Counted from the stretch's first letter, positions 17,957 through 28,572 are shown. The stretch: 33,284 nucleotides of DNA from Buttiauxella izardii (GCF_003601925.1 NZ_QZWH01000062.1:1-33284); one strand, 5' to 3'. Made by a program: numbers and translations. The notes: generated by a model from the letters alone, not told the origin.

Positions 17957-19469
17957 GACGGACCTGAGCCTAAAAATAACCGCCAAAAGTATACCACATT
18001 CAGTCTGGTCAGCAGACTGGTTGCGCACCGCAGAAAAGCAGGCGGCGGATGAATTAGGGTTAACGCTTTATGAATTAATGCAACGGGCGGGCGCTGCTGC
18101 GTTTAATCTCGCCCGTGAGCTTTATCCGCAAAGCCAGCACTGGTTGGTCGCATGCGGGCATGGCAATAACGGCGGCGATGGTTATGTGGTGGCGCGTCTG
18201 GCGCAGGCTGCTGGCGTGCGCGTTACGCTTGTCGCGCTGGAAAGCGATAAACCGTTACCCGAAGAAGCGGCCACTGCGCGTGATGCCTGGCTGGACGCCG
18301 CAGGTCTGATTCATGCGCCGGAACATCCATGGCCTGCTGATATTGATCTAGTGGTTGACGCTATTCTTGGCACCGGCCTTACACAAGCGCCACGAGATAA
18401 TGCCGCAAATCTTATCGAGAAATGTAATCAGCATCCTTCTCCTGTGATTGCGCTGGATATTCCTTCGGGCTTGCTCGCAGAAACGGGTGCAATTCCCGGC
18501 GTTGCAATTAACGCCGCTCACACTATTACGTTTATTGCCCTGAAACCGGGGCTACTCACCGGCAAAGCACGTGATGTGGTCGGAAAGTTACATTTCCATG
18601 CGCTCGGGCTTGAAGAGTGGCTGAAAGGGCAGACTGCGCCGATTATCCGCGTGGACAGCGCACAATTATCGGGCTGGTTGCCGCCGCGCAAACCCACGTC
18701 ACACAAAGGCAGTAACGGGCGATTGGTGATCATCGGTGGCGATCACGGTACGGCGGGTGCGATTCGCATGACGGGCGAAGCGGCGCTGCGAACCGGAGCA
18801 GGTTTAGTCAGAGTTTTGACGCGTTCAGAAAATATTGCGCCACTGCTGACGGCTCGGCCTGAATTAATGGTTCAGGAACTCACGCCACAAACGCTGGATG
18901 AAAGTCTTGAATGGGCCGATGTCGTCGTGATTGGCCCAGGATTAGGGCAGCAAGAATGGGGCAAAAAAGCCCTACAAAAAGTAGAGAACAGCCGTAAACC
19001 GATGCTGTGGGATGCAGATGCGCTTAACCTTCTGGCAATCAATCCCGATAAACGTCAGAATCGCGTGATTACGCCGCATCCTGGCGAGGCCGCACGGTTG
19101 TTAAATTGCACCGTGTCACAAATTGAGAGTGACCGCTTACTTGCCGCAGACCGCCTGGTAAAACGTTATGGCGGAATTGTGGTCTTAAAAGGTGCCGGTA
19201 CGGTTGTTGCCAGCCAAAATGGCGAATGCTCCATTATTGATGTGGGCAATGCCGGAATGGGCAGCGGCGGGATGGGGGATGTGCTCTCCGGAATCATCGG
19301 GGCATTGCTGGCACAGAAGCTAACCCCGTATGATGCAGCAAGTGCCGGATGTGTGGTTCATGGCGCAGCCGCTGATGTGCTGGCTCATCGCTTCGGCACG
19401 CGTGGCATGCTGGCGAGCGATTTATTATCGACGTTGTACCCTTTTGTTAACCCGGATTTGAATAGCTAA
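17955..19469 (+). CDS. nnr: Bifunctional NAD(P)HX epimerase / dehydratase
   Basis: Repairs hydrated NADH and NADPH. The N-terminal YjeF domain (about 1-215, with GHGNNGGDGYVVARL) epimerises NAD(P)HX. The C-terminal ribokinase-like domain (about 225-504) uses ADP to dehydrate it, with GGDHGTAGA, the phosphate region NAGMGSGGMGD and a preceding GPGLG. The 504-residue length is close to the E. coli protein (515), and the tail is shorter. GAGGGG lies seven bases before the ATG. It is the first gene of the nnr-tsaE-amiB-mutL-miaA-hfq-hflXKC cluster, and its promoter probably lies inside queG. Confidence 0.96.
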   Translation: MTDLSLKITAKSIPHSVWSADWLRTAEKQAADELGLTLYELMQRAGAAAFNLARELYPQSQHWLVACGHGNNGGDGYVVARLAQAAGVRVTLVALESDKPLPEEAATARDAWLDAAGLIHAPEHPWPADIDLVVDAILGTGLTQAPRDNAANLIEKCNQHPSPVIALDIPSGLLAETGAIPGVAINAAHTITFIALKPGLLTGKARDVVGKLHFHALGLEEWLKGQTAPIIRVDSAQLSGWLPPRKPTSHKGSNGRLVIIGGDHGTAGAIRMTGEAALRTGAGLVRVLTRSENIAPLLTARPELMVQELTPQTLDESLEWADVVVIGPGLGQQEWGKKALQKVENSRKPMLWDADALNLLAINPDKRQNRVITPHPGEAARLLNCTVSQIESDRLLAADRLVKRYGGIVVLKGAGTVVASQNGECSIIDVGNAGMGSGGMGDVLSGIIGALLAQKLTPYDAASAGCVVHGAAADVLAHRFGTRGMLASDLLSTLYPFVNPDLNS

Positions 19470-19472
19470 AAA

Positions 19473-19934
19473 ATGATTAATCGAGTTATCGCATTACCTG
19501 ATGAAGCCGCGACCTTAGAACTGGGCGCACGTCTGGCGAAAGCCTGTGAAGGGGCAACCGTTATTCATCTGTATGGTGATCTTGGTGCCGGGAAAACAAC
19601 GTTTAGTCGTGGTTTTGTGCAGGCGCTAGGGCATAAAGGCAACGTGAAAAGCCCAACTTATACGTTGGTCGAACCGTATGAACTCGGTGATTTGATGGTG
19701 TATCACTTTGATCTCTATCGTCTCGCCGATCCAGAAGAACTCGAGTTTATGGGAATTCGTGACTATTTCACCAATGACGCAATCAGTCTGGTGGAATGGC
19801 CGCAAAAAGGTCAGGGTGTGCTTCCAGAACCGGATGTCGAAATCCACCTAAGTTACCAGGCTGAAGGGCGCGAGGCGTGCCTGAAAGCAGTTTCCCCATC
19901 TGGTGAATCGTTACTGGCGCGGTTGGCCAAATAA
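19473..19934 (+). CDS. tsaE: tRNA t6A synthesis ATPase TsaE
   Basis: The ATPase of the TsaBCDE system that makes N6-threonylcarbamoyladenosine at A37 of ANN-decoding tRNAs. The 153-residue protein has a Walker A loop GDLGAGKTT (35-43, K41), the [11 protein letters not shown] segment and the DLYRL motif typical of the family. It starts three bases after the nnr stop and ends 13 bases before amiB, so it is surely co-transcribed. Confidence 0.97.
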   Translation: MINRVIALPDEAATLELGARLAKACEGATVIHLYGDLGAGKTTFSRGFVQALGHKGNVKSPTYTLVEPYELGDLMVYHFDLYRLADPEELEFMGIRDYFTNDAISLVEWPQKGQGVLPEPDVEIHLSYQAEGREACLKAVSPSGESLLARLAK

Positions 19935-19947
19935 CAAGGATGACGGG

Positions 19948-21273
19948 ATGATTTTTCGTGCGAAAAGTTGGTTGATGGCGGCATGTTTACTGGTGCTCAC
20001 GGCACAGGTGAACGCCGCGAGTTTGGCAGATATACAGGTGTCGAACGGGGATTCTCAGGCGCGGATCACCTTTAGTTTTATTGGCGACCCTGAATATGCG
20101 TTTTCTCAGGATGACAAGAAAAGCGTTGCGCTGGATATCAAGCAAACCGGTGTGATTCGTGGTTTACCGCTGCTTTTCAGCGGCAATAATCTGGTGAAAA
20201 GTATTCGTTCCGGCCAGCCGAAAGACAGCGATTCTTTACGTCTGGTGGTTGACCTTACCGAGCCTGGGAAAACCCGCGCGGTAAAACAGCAAAACGGTAG
20301 CAACTACACGGTAGTGTTTACCATTAACGCCGATGCACCGCCGCCACCTCCGCCAGTTGTCGCGAAACGGGTGGAAGCTCCGCCTGTGACTCGCTCGTCA
20401 GAACCGGCAAAAAATCCGTTTAATTCGCAAACCGTGACCGGTGCAATCAGTTCTAATACGGCGATGCATCCTGCACGAACAGAACGTGCAACGACGCAAT
20501 CCGATACTGTGGTTGTGGCGATAGATGCCGGACATGGCGGGCAAGATCCGGGCGCGATTGGCCCTGGCGGCACGAAAGAGAAAAACGTCACCATTTCCAT
20601 TGCCCGTAAACTTCGTTCATTGCTCAATGACGACCCGATGTTCAAAGGCGTGTTGACCCGTGATGGCGACTATTTTATTTCGGTAATGGGGCGCTCAGAC
20701 GTGGCGCGTAAACAGAACGCCAATATTCTGGTGTCGATTCATGCGGATGCCGCGCCAAATCGTGATGCCACGGGAGCATCCGTTTGGGTGTTGTCGAATC
20801 GCCGCGCGAACAGCGAAATGGCGGGCTGGCTTGAGCAGCACGAAAAACAATCCGAGCTGTTGGGCGGTGCGGGTGATGTTCTTGCAAACAGCCAGGCTGA
20901 CCCGTATTTGAGCCAGGCGGTACTGGATTTGCAATTCGGCCATTCCCAGCGCGTCGGGTATGATGTGGCAACCAAAGTGCTGGCCCAAATGCAACGCGTA
21001 GGTTCATTGCATAAACGTCGTCCTGAGCACGCCAGCCTTGGCGTACTGCGTTCGCCGGATATTCCTTCGGTGCTGGTGGAAACCGGGTTTATCAGTAACA
21101 ACTCGGAAGAGCGCCTGTTGGATAGCGATGACTATCAGCAAAAAATCGCCCAGGCGATTTATCAAGGGCTGAGAGATTATTTCCTGACGCATCCGTTACA
21201 ATCTGCACCCGCAACTGGTCAAACTGCACGTTCGCAAGGCGCGAGTCTCGACCAGGTCGCGATTACTCAATAA
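19948..21273 (+). CDS. amiB: N-acetylmuramoyl-L-alanine amidase AmiB
   Basis: A periplasmic zinc amidase that splits septal peptidoglycan during cell separation and is activated by EnvC. Domains in 441 residues: signal peptide ending near VNA (23), AMIN domain (about 25-125), a proline-rich linker with six prolines in a row, and an Amidase_3 domain (about 187-410). Zinc and catalytic residues are visible as H196 (DAGHGG), E211 (KEKN), H265 (SIHAD) and E378 (VETGF). The ATG at 19948 follows AAGGATGACGGG. The 15-residue in-frame extension overlaps tsaE and would spoil the signal peptide. mutL follows nine bases later. Confidence 0.97.
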   Translation: MIFRAKSWLMAACLLVLTAQVNAASLADIQVSNGDSQARITFSFIGDPEYAFSQDDKKSVALDIKQTGVIRGLPLLFSGNNLVKSIRSGQPKDSDSLRLVVDLTEPGKTRAVKQQNGSNYTVVFTINADAPPPPPPVVAKRVEAPPVTRSSEPAKNPFNSQTVTGAISSNTAMHPARTERATTQSDTVVVAIDAGHGGQDPGAIGPGGTKEKNVTISIARKLRSLLNDDPMFKGVLTRDGDYFISVMGRSDVARKQNANILVSIHADAAPNRDATGASVWVLSNRRANSEMAGWLEQHEKQSELLGGAGDVLANSQADPYLSQAVLDLQFGHSQRVGYDVATKVLAQMQRVGSLHKRRPEHASLGVLRSPDIPSVLVETGFISNNSEERLLDSDDYQQKIAQAIYQGLRDYFLTHPLQSAPATGQTARSQGASLDQVAITQ

Positions 21274-21282
21274 GGAGATTTC

Positions 21283-23160
21283 ATGCCGATTCAGGTTCTG
21301 CCGCCGCAACTTGCCAACCAGATTGCTGCTGGCGAAGTGGTAGAGCGCCCCGCATCGGTGGTGAAAGAACTGGTTGAGAACAGTCTTGATGCAGGCGCTA
21401 CGCGGATTGATATTGATATCGAACGCGGTGGCGCCAAGCTCATTCGTATTCGTGACAACGGCTGCGGTATCAAAAAAGATGAGCTGGCATTAGCGCTGGC
21501 TCGTCATGCCACCAGTAAAATCGCGACGCTTGATGACCTTGAGGCGATTATCAGCCTCGGTTTTCGTGGCGAAGCGCTCGCCAGTATTAGCTCGGTGGCC
21601 CGCCTGACGTTAACCTCTCGCACAGAAGAACAAAGTGAAGCGTGGCAGGCCTACGCCGAAGGGCGCGAGCAGGATGTAACGGTAAAACCCGCTGCACACC
21701 CGGTCGGGACCACGCTCGAAGTGCTGGATTTGTTCTACAACACGCCCGCACGTCGCAAGTTCATGCGCACCGAAAAAACCGAATTTAACCACATTGATGA
21801 AATCGTCAGGCGTATTGCGTTGGCGCGTTTTGATGTGTCGATAAACCTGACGCATAACGGCAAAGTGATTCGCCAGTATCGCGCGGTGGCAGAAGGTGCA
21901 CCGCGTGAACGTCGCCTGGGTTCGATTTGCGGCACGCCGTTCCTCGAACAAGCGCTGGCGATTGAATGGCAACATGGCGACCTGGCATTACGTGGCTGGG
22001 TGGCGGAGCCAACGGGCACGACTTCCGCGCTGGCAGAGATTCAATATTGCTACGTGAACGGGCGCATGATGCGCGACCGCTTGATTAATCACGCAATTCG
22101 TCAGGCTTGCGAAGATAAACTTGGAGCCGATCAGCAACCGGCGTTTGTGCTGTATCTGGAAATCGACCCGCATCAGGTGGATGTGAATGTGCATCCTGCC
22201 AAACATGAAGTGCGTTTTCATCAGTCGCGCCTGGTGCATGATTTTATCTACCAGGGCGTGTTGAGCGTACTGCAACAGCAGAGCGAAAACCGTTTGCCGC
22301 TGGAAGAAACGGCGGAAGACGCGACACCGCGCTGGCAGCCAGAAAACCGCGTTGCGTCCGGGCGAAACCAGTTTGCTACACCAGCGCCCGTTGCTTCACC
22401 GCGCGAGTCTGCTCCTGCTTCTGGCGGATATAGCGGAGGCAGTGCGAGCAAAAATAGCACTCCGTTATGGCCACATGCCGCACCTGGTTTCCAGAAGAAA
22501 GAAGGGGCGGTATACCGCGAGTTGCTGAATACCCCAACGTCTTCTGTTTCCAGGAATCGCGTTGCCGAACCAGAACCAGAGTCTTATGAAGCGTTAGACG
22601 CGCACGCGCAGAGTTTTGGCCGCGTGCTGACGGTTATTGCTCCAGACCTCGCGTTACTCGAGCGTGATGGGAAAATCATGCTGCTTTCATTAAGCGTGGC
22701 TGAACGTTGGTTGAAAATGGCGCAATTAGTGCCAGGGGCTAGCGGAGCCTGTGCGCAACCGTTGCTGATCCCCATTCGTTTGAAAGTGACGAAGGAAGAA
22801 CAAGACGTTCTGGTTAAATATCAGCCGCTTCTACTCGAAATGGGCATCGAATTCGCCGTTGAGTCGCGTCAAATCACAATTCGCACCGTACCTTTACCTT
22901 TACGTAAACAAAATTTACAAATCTTGATTCACGAACTGCCAGGATACCTGGCGCAACAGACAGAGGTTAACGCAACACAGATTGCTCAGTGGTTTGCTCG
23001 TCAAATGGACGGCAATCATGAACAATGGAATCAGGCGCAGGCAATTGCCCTGCTGGCTGATGTGGAGCGCCTCTGTCCGCAACTGGTGAAATCACCACCT
23101 GGCGGTTTGTTACAACCTGTTGATTTACAATTGGCGATGAACGCCCTGAAACATGACTGA
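21283..23160 (+). CDS. mutL: DNA mismatch repair protein MutL
   Basis: Couples MutS recognition to MutH incision and UvrD loading in methyl-directed mismatch repair. The N-terminal GHKL ATPase is intact: E29 and N33 ([12 protein letters not shown]), D58 (RDNGCGI), ATSKI and GFRGEAL (93-99). A transducer domain runs to about 330, a poorly conserved Pro/Ser/Gly linker spans about 345-430, and the C-terminal dimerisation domain follows. No DQHA(x)2E(x)4E endonuclease motif is seen, as expected where MutH exists. The 625-residue length is about ten longer than E. coli, probably in the linker. Its last eight bases overlap miaA. Confidence 0.98.
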   Translation: MPIQVLPPQLANQIAAGEVVERPASVVKELVENSLDAGATRIDIDIERGGAKLIRIRDNGCGIKKDELALALARHATSKIATLDDLEAIISLGFRGEALASISSVARLTLTSRTEEQSEAWQAYAEGREQDVTVKPAAHPVGTTLEVLDLFYNTPARRKFMRTEKTEFNHIDEIVRRIALARFDVSINLTHNGKVIRQYRAVAEGAPRERRLGSICGTPFLEQALAIEWQHGDLALRGWVAEPTGTTSALAEIQYCYVNGRMMRDRLINHAIRQACEDKLGADQQPAFVLYLEIDPHQVDVNVHPAKHEVRFHQSRLVHDFIYQGVLSVLQQQSENRLPLEETAEDATPRWQPENRVASGRNQFATPAPVASPRESAPASGGYSGGSASKNSTPLWPHAAPGFQKKEGAVYRELLNTPTSSVSRNRVAEPEPESYEALDAHAQSFGRVLTVIAPDLALLERDGKIMLLSLSVAERWLKMAQLVPGASGACAQPLLIPIRLKVTKEEQDVLVKYQPLLLEMGIEFAVESRQITIRTVPLPLRKQNLQILIHELPGYLAQQTEVNATQIAQWFARQMDGNHEQWNQAQAIALLADVERLCPQLVKSPPGGLLQPVDLQLAMNALKHD

Positions 23161-24100
23161 AGTTAAGCAAAGCCTGCCACAGGCAATTTTTTTGATGGGG
23201 CCGACGGCCTCAGGTAAGACAGCGTTAGCCATTAATTTGCGTAAAACGTTGCCGGTAGAGTTGATAAGCGTCGATTCGGCCCTTATCTATCAAGGGATGG
23301 ATATTGGTACTGCGAAGCCCACGGCTGAAGAACTGGCCCAGGCTCCACATCGGTTACTTGATATTCTCGACCCGGCACAAGCTTATTCCGCCGCAGATTT
23401 CCGGCGTGATGCATTGGCTGAAATGGCTGAGATTACCGCCGCCGGGCGTATTCCCTTGTTAGTCGGGGGTACGATGCTCTACTTCAAGGCATTGTTAGAA
23501 GGTTTATCGCCGTTGCCATCCGCTGACCTGGACGTTCGGGAACGGATAGAGAAGCAGGCTGCAGAGCAAGGATGGGAAGCGTTGCACCGTGAGTTAGCAC
23601 AGGTTGATCCTGTCGCCGCTGCACGTATTCATCCAAATGATCCACAAAGGCTTTCCCGTGCACTGGAAGTTTTTTTCATTTCGGGTAAAACTTTAACGGA
23701 ACTGACGAAAACGTCAGGAGAAGCTCTGCCTTACCAGGTGCATCAGTTCGCCATCGCCCCGGCGAGCCGTGAACTGCTCCATCAAAGAATTGAGCAGCGT
23801 TTTCATCAGATGTTAGCTTCTGGATTTGAAGCTGAAGTTCGGGCTCTTTTTGCCCGTGGTGATTTGCATACGGACATGCCTTCCATTCGTTGTGTGGGAT
23901 ACCGACAGATGTGGTCTTATCTGGAGGGCGAAATTTCACATGATGAAATGGTTTATCGTGGTATTTGCGCGACGAGACAATTGGCTAAGCGACAGATGAC
24001 CTGGTTGCGAGGTTGGGAGGGAGTTCACTGGTTAGATAGTGAGAATCCGTCTCAATCTTACAACGATGTACTACAGGTTGTTAGTGCGAAGCACCAATGA
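23153..24100 (+). CDS. miaA: tRNA dimethylallyltransferase MiaA
   Basis: Adds a dimethylallyl group to A37 of tRNAs that read UNN codons, the first step to ms2i6A. The 315-residue protein has the P-loop GPTASGKT (16-23), the D-S-A segment ISVDSALIY, the [14 protein letters not shown] motif and the C-terminal [20 protein letters not shown] tRNA-binding segment. It begins inside the end of mutL (8-base overlap), which suggests translational coupling. In E. coli several hfq promoters lie in and after miaA. The 102 bases between miaA and hfq contain no other gene. Confidence 0.97.
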   Translation: MTEVKQSLPQAIFLMGPTASGKTALAINLRKTLPVELISVDSALIYQGMDIGTAKPTAEELAQAPHRLLDILDPAQAYSAADFRRDALAEMAEITAAGRIPLLVGGTMLYFKALLEGLSPLPSADLDVRERIEKQAAEQGWEALHRELAQVDPVAAARIHPNDPQRLSRALEVFFISGKTLTELTKTSGEALPYQVHQFAIAPASRELLHQRIEQRFHQMLASGFEAEVRALFARGDLHTDMPSIRCVGYRQMWSYLEGEISHDEMVYRGICATRQLAKRQMTWLRGWEGVHWLDSENPSQSYNDVLQVVSAKHQ

Positions 24101-24202
24101 ATGTGTACAATTGAATCGTTATGGTGCGCAATATTTTACGCAGTTTTTCAGAGCCTCAGGGTTCTTGAGTTACAAACAACAAGCATATAAGGAAAAGATA
24201 GA

Positions 24203-24511
24203 ATGGCTAAGGGGCAATCATTACAAGATCCGTTCTTGAACGCACTGCGTCGCGAACGTGTTCCAGTTTCTATTTATTTGGTGAATGGTATTAAGCTGCA
24301 AGGTCAGATTGAGTCTTTTGATCAGTTTGTAATCCTGTTGAAAAACACGGTTAGCCAGATGGTCTATAAGCACGCGATTTCAACTGTTGTTCCGTCACGT
24401 CCGGTATCTCATCACAGCAATAACACCGGTACTAGCGGTTCTGGCAGCTACCACCATGGTGGAAGCGCGCAAGGTTCTGCGCCACAACAAGACAACGAAG
24501 ACGCTGAATAA
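24203..24511 (+). CDS. hfq: RNA chaperone Hfq
   Basis: A ring-shaped hexameric Sm-like protein that pairs small RNAs with mRNAs. The 102-residue protein has the proximal-face residues Q8 and D9, the basic rim R16-R17-E18-R19 and the Sm2 Y55-K56-H57. After residue 70 comes a disordered tail rich in His, Ser, Gly and Asn that ends in an acidic tip (DNEDAE). ATAAGGAAAAG gives the ribosome binding site. A terminator follows, which probably lets some transcripts continue into hflX. Confidence 0.99.
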   Translation: MAKGQSLQDPFLNALRRERVPVSIYLVNGIKLQGQIESFDQFVILLKNTVSQMVYKHAISTVVPSRPVSHHSNNTGTSGSGSYHHGGSAQGSAPQQDNEDAE

Positions 24512-24535
24512 GGCGTAACGTTGTTTTTCCAAGCC

Positions 24536-24573
24536 GGGGAACCAGGGATGCAGGGTTCCCCGCTGGTCTTTTT
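24536..24573 (+). terminator. Intrinsic terminator after hfq
   Basis: The stem GGGGAACC (24536-24543) pairs with GGTTCCCC (24554-24561) over a 10-nt loop. A TTTTT run follows after an eight-base spacer, so the structure may extend or be partly leaky. It lies 24 bases past hfq and 15 bases before hflX. Confidence 0.75.
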
Positions 24574-24587
24574 GAGAGGTTATACGC

Positions 24588-25889
24588 TTGTTTGACCGTT
24601 ATGATGCCGGTGAGCAGGCGGTGCTGGTACACATCTATTTTACGCAAGACAAAAACATGGAAGATCTAGAGGAGTTTGAATCTCTGGTTTCTTCAGCTGG
24701 CGTCGAAGCATTACAGGTGGTTACTGGTAGCCGTAAAGCTCCTCACCCAAAGTATTTTGTTGGTGAAGGTAAGGCAATTGAAATTGCCGATGCAGTGAAA
24801 GCCACTGGGGCATCGGTCATTTTATTTGATCACGCGTTGTCTCCAGCTCAGGAGCGTAACCTCGAAGCGCTGTGTGAATGTCGCGTCGTCGACAGAACCG
24901 GCCTGATTTTAGATATTTTTGCTCAACGTGCGCGTACCCATGAAGGTAAGTTGCAGGTTGAACTGGCTCAGTTACGTCACATGGCTACTCGCCTGGTGCG
25001 CGGCTGGACCCACCTTGAGCGTCAGGGAGGGGGGATTGGTTCACGAGGCCCTGGGGAAACTCAGCTCGAAACTGACCGCCGTTTACTGCGCAACCGGATT
25101 ATGCAGATCCTTGGTCGCTTAGAACGAGTTGAAAAACAACGTGAGCAAGGTCGGCGATCGCGTGCCAAGGCTGATATCCCAACCGTTTCTCTGGTGGGCT
25201 ACACCAACGCCGGTAAATCCACCCTGTTTAACCAAATAACAACGGCTGACGTTTATGCCGCTGATCAGTTGTTTGCCACGCTTGATCCTACATTGCGCCG
25301 TATTAACGTCGTGGATGTGGGCGAAACGATACTGGCTGACACCGTAGGTTTTATTCGTCACTTGCCACACGATTTAGTGGCAGCGTTTAAAGCGACCTTG
25401 CAGGAGACGCGTCAGGCGACACTGTTATTACATGTCATTGATGCCAGCGACCTCAGGATTCAGGAAAACATTGCCGCGGTAGATACCGTTCTCGAAGAGA
25501 TTGAGGCTAATGAAATCCCAACGCTGATGGTGATGAATAAGATAGATATGTTGGAAGATTTCGTTCCACGTATCGACAGAGACGATGAAAACATGCCGAT
25601 TCGGGTCTGGCTTTCTGCCCAGACCGGTGACGGTATTCCACTGCTTTTCCAGGCTTTGACGGAACGTTTATCTGGTGAAATTGCACAGCATACGTTGTGC
25701 TTGCCCCCCCAGGCTGGGCGACTTCGGAGCCGTTTTTATCAGCTTCAGGCAATAGAAAAAGAGTGGATGGAGGAAGACGGCAGTGTTGGCTTACAAATTC
25801 GTATGCCTATTGTTGACTGGCGTCGCCTCTGTAAACAAGAACCGGCACTCGCTGACTACATTGTCGAGCAAGTCAAGGGAATGTCCTGA
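24588..25889 (+). CDS. hflX: Ribosome-dissociating GTPase HflX
   Basis: A conserved GTPase that splits stalled or heat-damaged 70S ribosomes. The 433-residue protein has an N-terminal HflX domain (about 1-190, with a Gly-rich loop [17 protein letters not shown]) and a Ras-like GTPase with G1 GYTNAGKS (204-211), G3 DTVGF (251-255) and G4 NKID. It is read from TTG at 24588, since [18 protein letters not shown] matches the E. coli N-terminus and GAGAGG lies about eight bases upstream. An ATG later in frame would remove conserved residues. Seventh gene of the nnr-hflC cluster. Confidence 0.96.
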   Translation: MFDRYDAGEQAVLVHIYFTQDKNMEDLEEFESLVSSAGVEALQVVTGSRKAPHPKYFVGEGKAIEIADAVKATGASVILFDHALSPAQERNLEALCECRVVDRTGLILDIFAQRARTHEGKLQVELAQLRHMATRLVRGWTHLERQGGGIGSRGPGETQLETDRRLLRNRIMQILGRLERVEKQREQGRRSRAKADIPTVSLVGYTNAGKSTLFNQITTADVYAADQLFATLDPTLRRINVVDVGETILADTVGFIRHLPHDLVAAFKATLQETRQATLLLHVIDASDLRIQENIAAVDTVLEEIEANEIPTLMVMNKIDMLEDFVPRIDRDDENMPIRVWLSAQTGDGIPLLFQALTERLSGEIAQHTLCLPPQAGRLRSRFYQLQAIEKEWMEEDGSVGLQIRMPIVDWRRLCKQEPALADYIVEQVKGMS

Positions 25890-25897
25890 AGACTTTT

Positions 25898-25911
25898 TCC
25901 CCTTCGGGGGA
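25898..25911 (+). other. UUCG-capped hairpin in the hflX-hflK spacer
   Basis: TCCCC and GGGGA form a 5-bp stem closed by the extra-stable tetraloop C(TTCG)G, nine bases past the hflX stop. No T-run follows on the plus strand. It could slow 3'-5' decay and separate the expression levels of hflX and hflKC. Confidence 0.4.
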
Positions 25912-25942
25912 TATCACCGCACAACAAATATGGAGCATAAAC

Positions 25943-27205
25943 ATGGCGTGGAATCAGCCCGGTAATAACGGACAGGACCGCGACCCGTGGGGAAGCAGCA
26001 AACCAGGCGGCGACTCTGGGGAGAAGAAAGGAGGGCGGGATCAGGGGCCACCTGATCTGGATGATATCTTCCGAAAATTAAGTAAAAAACTGGGTGGCCT
26101 GGGTGGCGGTAAAAGTGGTGGCGGTGGTTCGGGTGGCGGTTCTTCACAGCTTCCGCGTCCGCACATTGGCGGTCGTATGGTCGGCATTGTTGCCGCCGTC
26201 GCTGTCGTTATTTGGGCTGCTACTGGGTTCTACACCATCAAGGAAGCTGAACGTGGTGTGGTCACCCGTTTTGGTCAATTCAGCCACTTGGTTGAGCCGG
26301 GCCTGAACTGGAAACCAACATTCATTGATAGCGTCCGAGCGGTAAACGTTGAAGCCGTGCGTGAATTGGCGGCATCCGGTGTGATGCTGACTTCCGATGA
26401 GAACGTGGTTCGCGTCGAAATGAACGTGCAGTATCGCGTTACCGATCCGCGTCGTTATCTGTTTAGCGTGACCAGCGCGGACGATAGCCTGCGTCAGGCA
26501 ACCGACAGCGCATTGCGTGGTGTTATTGGTAAATACACCATGGACAAGATCCTCACCGAGGGTCGTACCATTATTCGTAATGATACTCAGCGCGAACTGG
26601 AAGAAACCATTCGTCCGTACAACATGGGTATCACCTTGCTGGACGTCAACTTCCAGGCTGCTCGTCCGCCGGAAGAAGTGAAAGCTGCATTTGATGATGC
26701 GATTTCTGCGCGTGAAAACGAACAGCAATACATCCGTGAAGCTGAAGCTTACACCAACGAAGTTCAGCCGCGTGCGAACGGTCAGGCACAACGTATTCTT
26801 GAAGAAGCTCGCGCTTATAAAACACAGACCGTGTTAGAAGCGCAGGGTGAAGTGGCTCGCTTTGCGAAGATGCTGCCGGAATACAAAGCTGCACCGGAAA
26901 TTACCCGTGAGCGTCTGTATATCGAAACCATGGAAAAAGTGCTTAGCCATACCCGTAAGGTTCTGGTTAACGACAAAGGTGGCAACCTGATGGTTCTGCC
27001 TCTGGATCAGATGCTGAAAGGCGGTTCACAGCCTGCGGCTAAGACTGACACCAGTGGCGCGAACAACTTGTTGCGTCTGCCGCCTGCATCCAGCTCAAGC
27101 AGCGGTAGCGCCAGCACACAGTCCTCGTCAAGCCGGGGCGATATCATGGATCAGCGCCGCGTGAACGCGCAGCGCACTGATAACCAGCGCGTAGGGAGTG
27201 AATAA
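25943..27205 (+). CDS. hflK: FtsH-associated membrane protease modulator HflK
   Basis: An SPFH/prohibitin-type protein that forms the large HflKC cage around the membrane protease FtsH. In 420 residues it has a polar Gly-rich N-terminal tail (about 1-78), one transmembrane segment (about 79-98), the SPFH domain starting at IKEAERGVVTRFG, a long helical region with AYTNEVQPRANGQAQRILEEA, and a Ser-rich C-terminal tail (SSSSSGSASTQSSSS). TATGGAGC provides the ribosome binding site. hflC follows after two bases. Partner and function are from the family. Confidence 0.97.
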   Translation: MAWNQPGNNGQDRDPWGSSKPGGDSGEKKGGRDQGPPDLDDIFRKLSKKLGGLGGGKSGGGGSGGGSSQLPRPHIGGRMVGIVAAVAVVIWAATGFYTIKEAERGVVTRFGQFSHLVEPGLNWKPTFIDSVRAVNVEAVRELAASGVMLTSDENVVRVEMNVQYRVTDPRRYLFSVTSADDSLRQATDSALRGVIGKYTMDKILTEGRTIIRNDTQRELEETIRPYNMGITLLDVNFQAARPPEEVKAAFDDAISARENEQQYIREAEAYTNEVQPRANGQAQRILEEARAYKTQTVLEAQGEVARFAKMLPEYKAAPEITRERLYIETMEKVLSHTRKVLVNDKGGNLMVLPLDQMLKGGSQPAAKTDTSGANNLLRLPPASSSSSGSASTQSSSSRGDIMDQRRVNAQRTDNQRVGSE

Positions 27206-27207
27206 CG

Positions 27208-28212
27208 ATGCGTAAGTCAGTCATTGCTTTAATTATCATCGTGCTGGTTGTGCTGTTTACCTCGATCTTCGTGGTACAGGAAGGCGAGCGCGGGATTACG
27301 TTACGCTTCGGTAAAGTGTTGCGTGATGATGAAAACAAGCCGGTGGTCTACGAACCAGGTCTGCATTTCAAAGTACCGTTTATCGAGTCGGTGAAAACTC
27401 TCGATGCGCGTATTCAGACCATGGACAACCAGGCCGATCGTTTCGTCACCAAAGAGAAGAAAGACCTGATCGTCGATTCTTATATCAAATGGCGTATCAG
27501 CGATTTCAGCCGCTACTACCTGGCAACCGGTGGTGGTGACGTTTCTCAGGCTGAAGTGCTGTTAAAACGTAAATTCAGTGACCGTCTGCGTTCTGAAATT
27601 GGTCGTCTTGATGTGAAAGACATCGTGACCGATTCTCGTGGCCGTTTGACTCTGGATGTACGTGACGCGCTGAACTCAGGTACTGCGGGCACTGACGATG
27701 AAGTGGCAACCCCTGCTGCGGATGACGCGATTGCCTCTGCTGCTGCGCGTGTGACTGCGGAAACCAAAGGCAAAGTGCCAGTGGTTAACCCGAACAGTAT
27801 GGCGGCATTGGGTATCGAAGTGGTCGATGTGCGTATCAAGCAGATCAACCTGCCAGCTGAGGTTTCTGAAGCTATCTACAACCGTATGCGTGCCGAGCGT
27901 GAAGCTGTTGCTCGTCGTCACCGTTCACAAGGTCAGGAAGAAGCTGAGAAGCTGCGTGCTACCGCAGATTACGAAGTGACTCGTACTCTGGCAGAAGCCG
28001 AGCGTCAGGGCCGAATCAGCCGTGGTGAAGGTGATGCAGAAGCGGCCAAACTGTTTGCAGATGCATTCAGCCAGGATCCAGACTTCTATGCATTCATTCG
28101 TAGCCTGCGTGCTTACGAGGCGAGCTTCAATTCTGGACAGGACGTTATGGTGTTAAGCCCGGATAGCGATTTCTTCCGCTACATGAAAACACCAGCGAAT
28201 AGCGCACGTTAA
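27208..28212 (+). CDS. hflC: FtsH-associated membrane protease modulator HflC
   Basis: Second SPFH subunit of the HflKC complex, 334 residues as in E. coli. An N-terminal membrane anchor (VIALIIIVLVVLFTSIFVV, about 4-22) is followed by the SPFH domain (EGERGITLRFGKV), then a long helix (AEREAVARRHRSQGQEEAEK) and the C-terminal part. It starts two bases after hflK, so both subunits are made from one message. The gene cluster ends here in a strong terminator. Confidence 0.97.
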   Translation: MRKSVIALIIIVLVVLFTSIFVVQEGERGITLRFGKVLRDDENKPVVYEPGLHFKVPFIESVKTLDARIQTMDNQADRFVTKEKKDLIVDSYIKWRISDFSRYYLATGGGDVSQAEVLLKRKFSDRLRSEIGRLDVKDIVTDSRGRLTLDVRDALNSGTAGTDDEVATPAADDAIASAAARVTAETKGKVPVVNPNSMAALGIEVVDVRIKQINLPAEVSEAIYNRMRAEREAVARRHRSQGQEEAEKLRATADYEVTRTLAEAERQGRISRGEGDAEAAKLFADAFSQDPDFYAFIRSLRAYEASFNSGQDVMVLSPDSDFFRYMKTPANSAR

Positions 28213-28233
28213 TATTTGCGAAAAACGTATCAA

Positions 28234-28259
28234 GAGCCGGTCTGACCGGCTCTTTTTTT
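28234..28259 (+). terminator. Strong intrinsic terminator after hflC
   Basis: GAGCCGGT (28234-28241), loop CTG, ACCGGCTC (28245-28252) and seven T residues make a textbook terminator. It ends the nnr-to-hflC transcription unit. Confidence 0.95.
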
Positions 28260-28278
28260 ATTGGTGCTAGAGGGAATT

Positions 28279-28476
28279 ATGAATTCGACTATCTGGATGG
28301 CATTGGCGCTAGTTTTGGTGCTCGAAGGTCTCGGACCGATGCTTTATCCGCGCATGTGGCGTCGTATGATTGCCGCTTTAACGCAGCTTCCTGATAATAC
28401 GCTGCGTCGTTTTGGTGGCGGACTAGTGGTTGCGGGTGTCGTTGTCTACTACATGTTGAGTCGAGCCGCTGGCTGA
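28279..28476 (+). CDS. yjeT: DUF2065 inner-membrane protein YjeT
   Basis: A 65-residue hydrophobic protein of unknown function. Two membrane segments are visible (WMALALVLVLEGLGPML and FGGGLVVAGVVVYYML), joined by a basic, Pro-containing loop (YPRMWRRM). The ATG at 28279 behind AGAGGGAATT gives the same length as E. coli YjeT; six more in-frame codons upstream are unlikely. It lies between the hflC terminator and purA and is very well conserved. No function should be assigned beyond membrane location. Confidence 0.92.
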   Translation: MNSTIWMALALVLVLEGLGPMLYPRMWRRMIAALTQLPDNTLRRFGGGLVVAGVVVYYMLSRAAG

Positions 28477-28506
28477 ACCGCATTAAGGTGGACGATTACC
28501 ATTTTG

Positions 28507-28572
28507 TATACTAAAAGGGCTGATCATCGAGGAAACCGATGGTAGAATCCTTTTTTAAGCAAACGGTGATTT
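28507..28572 (+). promoter_or_regulatory. purA promoter region with PurR-like operator
   Basis: A -10-like TATACT (28507-28512) has only a weak -35 upstream (TTAAGG, 18-bp spacing). Further down, AAGCAAACGGTGATTT (28557-28572) has a good left half of the PurR palindrome (GCAAACG) and a poor right half, just before the purA start. E. coli purA is known to be weakly PurR-repressed. Confidence 0.42.
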
